Source: Epiperipatus broadwayi
Taxonomy: Eukaryota > Onychophora > Udeonychophora > Euonychophora > Peripatidae
Direction: 5' to 3'
Assembly: GCA_028023455.1 (NCBI GenBank)
Contig: JAQFVV010013279.1
Span: forward strand, 1 to 64,000
Length of the DNA stretch: 64,000 nt
A program made the position numbers and the translations under genes. Numbering within the stretch: the stretch's first letter is position 1; each line of letters begins with the position of its first letter. Of this stretch, positions 57,388-64,000 are shown one piece after another. The notes beneath the pieces are model-generated. The model had not been told where the DNA came from. It saw only the letters and a list, made by a program, of their open reading frames with translations, and searched no databases.

Positions 57388-59866
57388 TAGTTTAAGTGTA
57401 GTAGATTATGACATAAAATCCCTTCTCATATTTTACTACTGTATTTTTAAATTAACTTAGAATAAACTTTATGAACCTGAGATTATTTTATTTGAGCTAG
57501 ATTATTATTAAATAGAAGATTAAGATTTAATTATTAGTTTAATCTTAGTGAGTAGAAGTTATTAAAGTCGTAAGAATACTATGAGTTTGTTATTTGAAAT
57601 AGTAATAAAAGGGGGGATAGTGTTCTTATGCCATTGAGGTAGTATCCTGTGGGATATTGGCTCAATGTAATCTATCTTGTCACCTGTATTTTCACTTCAA
57701 GTCTCATGAAAATATTAAATATTTATTTAACTTATTTTAGAAACTGAACCTTATTCGAATTTTAAATTTGAGCTAGTGAAATATTTTAATTTTAATGCTG
57801 AATATTTTAGTTATTAATTATTAACTGAGATAGAACCTGTTTTATTTTATATCATATATTATCTGGAAGTGAAGATGCATGAGGGCAAGGTCAGAATATA
57901 TATATTTAATTGTATAGTATTCATTGAAATAAATGGTAGTCTAAATTTAGGGTAAGTAAATATTTATTTCATATGCTTGGAATATAAGAGAGTTAAGTTT
58001 TTCCAAGTTCAAATTTATATTTTATAACTTAACAATGATAATTTTCATCTCAAAATATTATCTTCTTATTTATTGATTATAAATTAATTTTGAATATATA
58101 ACTCATAAATATTAAGAATCTGAAAGGGCTACATCATAGCAAGTATTTATTTTTCTTTATTTTAATGAAATAATGTGAACAAATAGGTAAATTGACATAT
58201 ATTATATTTTTATTTCAATTAACTATCTTCTCCATAAAGATTAGGAATGTCCTTGACTCTTTTATATTTTGAAAAAGTATATATGTATTAACCATGTTTT
58301 GTATTACATTGAGATAGATTAAGTTCAATGTATAATAACCTATTTAATAAAAAATTTAATTTCAATAGTGATATTATATAATACATAATTGAATCATATA
58401 TATATATTCTAAATATTTATGATTTAGTTGTAATATATATATATATAATTTTTATTCATTGTTAATAAATTTTGAATTATTTTAAAACAAGTAAATTTGC
58501 TTAGCTATCTTTCAGTTTTATAAGAAAAATTTAATTGGTTAATAGTATTTTGATAAGATGCTATTCACTTATTGATGTATACTACATAATTCATTATAAG
58601 TAGGCAAAAAGTAATTCAAAAGATAAATTATAGTATTGGTAAGTGTGCATAATCACATATTTTTTATAAAAAATTAATATTTTATTATCTGGATCAAGGA
58701 CAAATTTTTATATAATCATAAATTAATTGATTTGGTATTCTTTAATATTCAATAAGTAATTAGAAGTTTACTATAATTATTTTGTTAGTTATATGTAACA
58801 GTTATATTAAGATAGAACTATGTTTAAATTGAGTCAATAATTTATAAAGTACAAATATAATAATTAGAGAAGATAAATAAAGACAATTATAATTGGATAT
58901 TGGGATATTTTTATTTTAAACTACTAATTTTTGGGTGAATATTATAATAAGTTAGTATGTAGTCATAGAGATCATAATCTTAATAAATTATGGGATTGGA
59001 AATAGTATATATTAAAATTGATATTTGAAATCTACTAAATAGAGTGTACTTTAATGATATTTAAATTTAGTTTAAACACAATGTTTTAATATTGAAATTT
59101 GATTATAATAAAACATTAATAATCTTTCATATATTTTGATAATTATAGTCTAAAATTTATCAAATTAGCTTTATTAGATTGAAAAATAATTTGATGCGAT
59201 TTATTAATTGTATTTGAGTAAGCATCAAATAGGAATCCATCGTTTATTTTATATATTGTTACGACTGAATATTATAAATTTTAAGGTTATTTAATAGGAT
59301 AATTTTATTATATAATATTATAAGTTGATGAAAGTGGAAAGATATGCTAGATTAATTGATTGTGCATAATATTATAGTTTAATATTAATGTATCTTACTT
59401 TATAAAACATAAAAAATATTGTTATTGAAATAAAATTATTAAAGTTATGCAACATAAAAGTTTGAGTAAATTAGATGGTGATGAAATGCAATGTATGTTA
59501 CAGGAAAATAGTCAGTTGATTTTCTTTTAAAGTAATGATTTCACAGATAAAAGTTCTAATGTAGTGAAATGTAAAAATAATATGTGTTTGTTTAACTTCA
59601 CATAATATTGTAGATATTTTTGCATAGAAGTACTTTTAATATATATATATATGACCTAAAAGGGGTTTGAGTTATGAATATAAAACGACATGATATATAA
59701 CTGAAATATTAAAAACTATAAACAAAAAAAAAAACGAAAGAATATTAATATTTGTTTGATTGTTTTTTATATCAAAATCAGATATTTAAAATCGAAAAGT
59801 GGGTTAGTTTGTGGAATAGATTAAAAATTGTGACTTATTTATAATGTAATTTGTAAATGATTTAAC
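57388..59866. other. AT-rich noncoding DNA, nothing recognised
   Basis: Short TA runs (about 58397, 58434 and 59640). A purine run AAAAGGGGGGATAG at 57608-57620 resembles a polypurine tract, but no LTR follows that I can delimit. Confidence 0.5.
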
Positions 59867-59970
59867 TTTTTTTTCTCATGTGTCATAGCATCAGCCAGGA
59901 AGCGAACCCGTCAACCCGGGACAACTGCCTGCAAAGCGGCTGTCACTGACCTCTCGACCACTAATGTGGT
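59867..59970 (-). mobile_element. tRNA-derived SINE (GTCGAGAGG family)
   Basis: T8 (59867-59874), TGTGTCATAGCATCAGCC, box B inverse GGAAGCGAACCC, AACTGCCTGCAAAGCGGCTG and box A inverse CCTCTCGACCA. It is a subfamily variant: the anticodon-stem region reads CAAAGCGGCTGTCACTGAC. Confidence 0.83.
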
Positions 59971-60614
59971 TTATATAATCTTCTAATAAATGGTATGATT
60001 TAAAATAGGTATAAGTCAAAAATATTGCATATCTTCTGTTTTGTGTAATATATAATTATATGAGTTACCAAATTATTGTTGTTTTGATAAATATAAAACT
60101 AGCTTTAAATGTACAAAGGTTTCATTGTATTTAAGTAGTTGATGATTTAATTGCAGATACTGAAGATATGTCAAAACAAATATGGTCTGTTTATGGAATT
60201 TTTAAAATTCCGAAACTAAAAAAATGAATAATGGTGACTGTTAAATAAGGAAGTGCATTAGTTTCAGGTTTAAATTCTAATCTTTTTTAATGATGGTAAA
60301 AATCAAAAGCTGGTATGAATATTGGGATATTTTATCACTACATCATCTGATATTTATTCAAAGCCTACAGTAGATAACTTTGTAGTAGGATGAAAAGAAT
60401 GACTCCTGGAAGGATCTATTGAATTTAGAAATCAGTAAATATCTCATAAATGTTTATCTAAAGTATGAGGATGAAAATATGAAGTATTGGGGGGTGGGGG
60501 AAGAAAATATTAAAAATTTTAAAAAATTGTATTTAAATAATAATTGAATAATTTAAAATTGAAAAAAATATGATTAGAATTGGAGGAATATTAAAAGAAG
60601 TAAAAAAATATAAT
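59971..60614. other. AT-rich noncoding DNA
   Basis: A G-rich GGGGGGTGGGGGAAG patch at about 60489-60503. Nothing else recognised. Confidence 0.5.
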
Positions 60615-60705
60615 ATATAGGGTATATGAGCACAGACTTTCACACAACCCACCACTCTCCACACTATCTCATAACACTGATACACTTGAACAAGCCTGCG
60701 TGTTT
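60615..60705 (-). repeat. Family E repeat, copy 2
   Basis: Shares CAGACTTTCAcACaACCCACcACTCTC and the following spacing with 41265-41345. Identity unknown. Confidence 0.45.
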
Positions 60706-61146
60706 CAGTTATTTCAAAAAAATATAAAGGAAATTACAAAATAGTAGAAAAATTAGATTGGGAATATATTTAGAGACAGTAATGTGTCATGATTCTAAAG
60801 GCTAAGTGGAAAAAGTTGAAAAAAATTAAGTGATTACCTTAAAGAAGATAAAAACTATCATTTTTTGAAGAGAAGAGTAAAAAATAGAAAGGTTTGTAGA
60901 AGCAAATCTAACTATTTACACAGTGTTCACCTTTTAAAAAATAATTTATTATTATATACATATAAAATGTCCATCACTTCTCCAACACTATGTTTTTCCA
61001 GTAAATGCTACCTTATGACTAAAGATAAAGTATTTTAATTAGTCATCAAAATCAAACAGAAGAAAGAGTAGAGAGTAATATAAAGTTGATTAGTAAAGAA
61101 GAGTGTTTAGATTATAGCTTATTTCCTTATAAATACAATTTTAATT
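60706..61146. other. AT-rich noncoding DNA
   Basis: Nothing recognised. Confidence 0.45.
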
Positions 61147-61230
61147 TCATATGATCACTTATGCTCACATTCACTAATTACTCTGGCTTGCACTAGGTGT
61201 CACTACTGTATGGAAATTTTTGTCTATGCT
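61147..61230 (+). mobile_element. Family A element, 84-bp minimal form
   Basis: Flanked by ACAATTTTAATT (61135-61146) and ACAGTTTTAATT (61231-61242), 12 bp with one change. Consists of a shortened head (CATATGATCACTTATGCTCA) followed directly by the end of the second arm (AATTACTCTGGCTTGCACTA, GTCACTACTGTATGG) and a decayed terminus TTTTTGTCT. Confidence 0.68.
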
Positions 61231-61989
61231 ACAGTTTTAATTACACTTAATGATAAGGAATTAAGGCTCACTTTATACATTTACACATCTATACATAAAC
61301 ACATTAAATTATTTATGTGTGCATATTTGAAAATTTGTGAACATTTAAATTTCCAACATTAATTTAACTAATAGAAAACTTTAAATTTTGTTTTAAAATA
61401 ATCTTTCAAATTTTTTATTTAACCGAATAAGTATTATTTGAAATTTTAAATCATTATAAAATTTGCTTCAGTTAAATTTGATTTTTTAAGATAAAATAAT
61501 TAAATAAATAATTTAAGATTAGTTGGTAATGTGATATAACTTAGACTAATTTTTCATTTCCATATAAGGTCAAAATAGAATAATAATAGAAAGATTACCT
61601 CAGGAAGTTTTATAAAGACCAAACAACTTGCGTTATTCAGTCATCCTGTTTCCAGATCTAGGATCTGATAATTACTTTTCCTTGATTTCCCTCTACAACA
61701 GAGATAGCTTGAAAAAGAAATATTTCATCCAATGAAAATCATCAGCAAACCTTAATTCTAACTAAAATATGATAGAGGAAGAAGACCTATGAATGAATAA
61801 GTAAAAAAACCCTAGTATCTCTCTTAGATTGTTTGTTTCAACTCCAAAATGGTACTGCATAAGTATTGTCTTTCATTCTTATCTACTATTAATTGTTTTC
61901 AAATCTATTAAAAGAATTATCAACATAAGAAAATTACTGCAACTTTTATATATGGAATCTTGCATAAGAAATATATTGTCAAAATATTT
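61231..61989. other. AT-rich DNA, possibly the decayed 3' end of the hAT-like gene
   Basis: No reading frame supported. It is the downstream side of the minus-strand hAT-derived remnant, so it may hold its unrecognisable C-terminus. Confidence 0.4.
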
Positions 61990-63497
61990 CAAATACTTCA
62001 AAATTTAGAGATGTGTTCTCTTAATCAATTTCTCAGCATATAATATATTTACACTTCTTCCTTGAAGAGCATCTGCCAACAAAGAAATTTCTTCTAGTAT
62101 ATCGATTATTAAAGCCAGATCTCTCATAAAATATTTGTTGGTGAGATGTTTAGACATTCCAGAAAATTTCTTATTAGTAGAAAAAAAATCATACAGTGAT
62201 GGACAGGCCTGCCATGTTGCAATTGCTGTTCTATGACTGCATGCTGCCTATCTTGGGCCAAAAACTCTACCAATTTTTAGAATTTCAATTCCCAAATTGT
62301 TTGAAATTTTATTCAGTGTCATTTGATTTTTATTAGATTGATGAAAGATTTTGTATATTTCATCGATAAATGCTTTAAAGTGATTCACTTGCTTTATGTC
62401 CTTGATAGAATCATCCAACACAAGCTGAAGATGATGACTCAAACAATGCCAAATAATAATCTTGGGATAGTGGTTTTTATTTTAACAATCACTCCTGACA
62501 ACCTTCCCAGGATCACACTTGCTCAATCTGAACAAAATCCAATCAAATTATTCTTCAAATATAAATTATCAAATTCTACTGAATGCAGACTTTGTAGTAG
62601 AACAGTGTAAATGATTCCAGCATCTTTGTTTTGTATTTCCACCAGATCTACAAACTTTATTGGTGAAAAATCTGTACCTTCAACCTTAATAAAAATAATA
62701 CCGATTGGTTTACATGATATTGTTGATGCCTCATTAATTATAACATGTATCTTTAAATTCTGATCTATTATTTTTCTAAACACTTCCTTTTTACTGTATT
62801 TTGCAATGTGCTCAATGATTTTGACAGCCGTGAATCTAGAATGGAGTCCCATTCCCATATCTAACGCATTCTTTTTTTGTAATTCTATCAAATGTTCAAT
62901 ATCAAAAAACGGTCAGTTTAGTTTTGCTGAAGTGCAAACTATTTTAAAAATTTTACAAGTGAAGCTCATAAACTTTTTATGAGCTTTGTCTATGGATTTG
63001 GAAATTGCATTTTTTGCACTTTCTTTCAATTGCATCACACATATCTGGTGTACTTTTGATGAAAAGTGTTCCCTTATTTTTTTTTAAAGAGAAGCTTGTT
63101 GAACCATTTTATTTTTTCCACTTTGAACAATAAAACATCTCCATTCTTTTGACACATGAGCTGCCTTCACTTTTATTGACTCAATTTTGGTACAGATATC
63201 ACACCCAAGCTTTTTTCCAATAATAAGTAAACCACATTATTTTTCGTTGAATTCATTGACTTGTTTCATATTCCAGCAGTCAGGAAGGTCACTATCTACA
63301 TTTATTTTATGTACATCTTTTGTATGTTTGGAACTGGACAGCTTATTTGTGTTGTCATCATTATTTTCTGTTGTATCAGAAGAAATAGAAAACAAAACTT
63401 GATTTAAAATATCATCCTTTGCTATCGTTTTCGATTCTGTATCAGTTTTTGGATCTTTTATGAAGAAATCTGATATTGTTTGGCATTTTTGTTTCAT
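61990..63497 (-). pseudogene. hAT-transposase-derived, KIAA1586-like gene remnant
   Basis: Minus-strand pieces follow the order of KIAA1586-like proteins (a hAT-derived family named after a human SUMO ligase). An N-terminal SISDFFIKD-type lead with a Ser/Asp-rich linker and PDCWNMKQVNEFNEK; then LQKKNALDMGMGLHSRFTAV (the N-G-x-D-M-G-x-x-L-H-S motif); IINEASTISCK (the D-E-A/S-T-x-S-x-K motif, N for D); FVDLVEIQNKDAGII and [34 protein letters not shown] (the W-H-C-x-x-H-R-L-E-L motif); [12 protein letters not shown] and ILKIGRVF. A decayed R-W-V-A-S-S-F-R-T region follows near 62240, with LTNKYFMRDLALIIDILEEIS to about 62080. Frameshifts and stops separate the pieces. The zinc finger is not visible. 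Terminal inverted repeats were not found. Confidence 0.82.
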
Positions 63498-63576
63498 TTC
63501 TTGTGAAGGGGTTATTTTTATTATATTCTCCTGTTACATTCGCCCTAGAAAAAAAACATCTAATTAATTGATTTTT

Positions 63577-63678
63577 TTTAAGTGTCATAGCATTAGCTGG
63601 GATGCAAAACCGCAACCCGGGCAACTGCCTGCAAGTGCAAGGCAGTTGCGCTGACCTCTTGACCACCAATGCAAGACA
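63577..63678 (-). mobile_element. tRNA-derived SINE with 15-bp target-site duplication
   Basis: GTCGAGAGG-family SINE inverted: AAGTGTCATAGCATTAGC, box B inverse GCAAAACCGCAACCC, GGGCAACTGCCTGCAAGTGC and box A inverse CCTCTTGACCACC. Flanked by AATTAATTGATTTTT at 63562-63576 and 63679-63693. The left copy runs into the T tract, so its exact edge is ambiguous by a few bases. It lies just upstream of the hAT-like remnant. Confidence 0.9.
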
Positions 63679-63693
63679 AATTAATTGATTTTT

Positions 63694-64000
63694 AATACAA
63701 ATGAGTGGTCACAAAGCATAAAACTGTAATAAAATAGTAAAATTAAAAAAAAGAAAAAAAATTGAAAACGAATCATGCCATTTGATGAGCCAAAGTTATT
63801 GTTGTATTTATCATCTTGCCAAGTTATTCTAGAAAAAATATGTTGAACTCATTGTTAAAAAAAGACACATTGTTACATCAGATATAGCAAACTAAATGAA
63901 AATAATGTACTATAAACTTTCTACAACTGGTAATCCATTAAACTTACTAATCAAATAAAAACTAATATTGCATGATAAATATGTAAGTAAAGAAATAAAA
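63694..64000. other. AT-rich noncoding DNA
   Basis: Nothing recognised to the end of the window. Confidence 0.45.

Noticed and set aside
57608-57700. Polypurine tract and LTR start (AAAAGGGGGGATAG)
   Set aside because: No matching LTR copy, primer binding site or pol sequence found nearby.

Overview
This is a stretch of AT-rich animal (metazoan) nuclear DNA made of transposable elements and their remains, with no host protein-coding gene that I can support. Intronless retrotransposon ORFs, tRNA-derived SINEs, GIY-YIG-bearing Penelope-like elements, an APE-type LINE, a hAT/KIAA1586-like remnant and long microsatellites together suggest an invertebrate with a large repetitive genome. A lophotrochozoan such as a mollusc is plausible, but the lineage is inference.

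Region 1 (1-11759) is one nearly complete Ty3/gypsy LTR retrotransposon on the minus strand. Its LTRs are unusually long (about 2.87 kb) and differ by only about 20 substitutions plus small indels, so the insertion is young. Between them lie a primer binding site, a 1.3-kb leader, gag with the start of protease, and pol (protease, RT, RNase H, integrase with GPY/F end). The coding path changes frame four times, twice at homopolymers. There is no env.

Region 2 (11760-33100) is AT-rich and packed with inverted-repeat elements: foldback family D (15.5 kb), family B palindromes with 14-bp target-site duplications (18.6 and 28.8 kb), a B2 subfamily (20.9-21.4 kb), several MITE-like elements (20.2, 21.5, 25.0 kb), a large palindrome with mirrored TATA boxes (27.6-28.3 kb) and a 760-bp palindrome (29.3-30.0 kb). 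It also holds tRNA-derived SINEs, a LINE 3' end (24.6 kb), a Penelope-like RT fragment (25.8-26.1 kb) and an AAT microsatellite (31.3 kb).

Region 3 (33100-46600) holds a SINE, a GC-richer 68-bp duplication, a six-unit minisatellite (about 115-125 bp), two family A elements with clear target-site duplications, a Penelope GIY-YIG remnant (40.0-40.5 kb), a LINE RT end (42.8-43.4 kb) and a very noisy homopolymer-rich block (43.5-45.9 kb) that may be badly assembled.

Region 4 (46600-64000) holds a decayed LINE (47.1-50.8 kb, minus) split by a 1.16-kb family A palindrome that duplicated 14 bp of it, a second Penelope GIY-YIG C-terminus (52.2-52.7 kb), a long AT-rich stretch with nothing recognisable, and a decayed hAT-derived KIAA1586-like gene (62.0-63.5 kb, minus) next to a SINE with a 15-bp target-site duplication.

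The most interesting signal is the pair of palindromic families A and B. They lack a poly(A) tail and an obvious tRNA head, yet they carry 11-15 bp target-site duplications and seem to share a related head sequence. That looks like a LINE-mobilised hairpin element class rather than a classical MITE.
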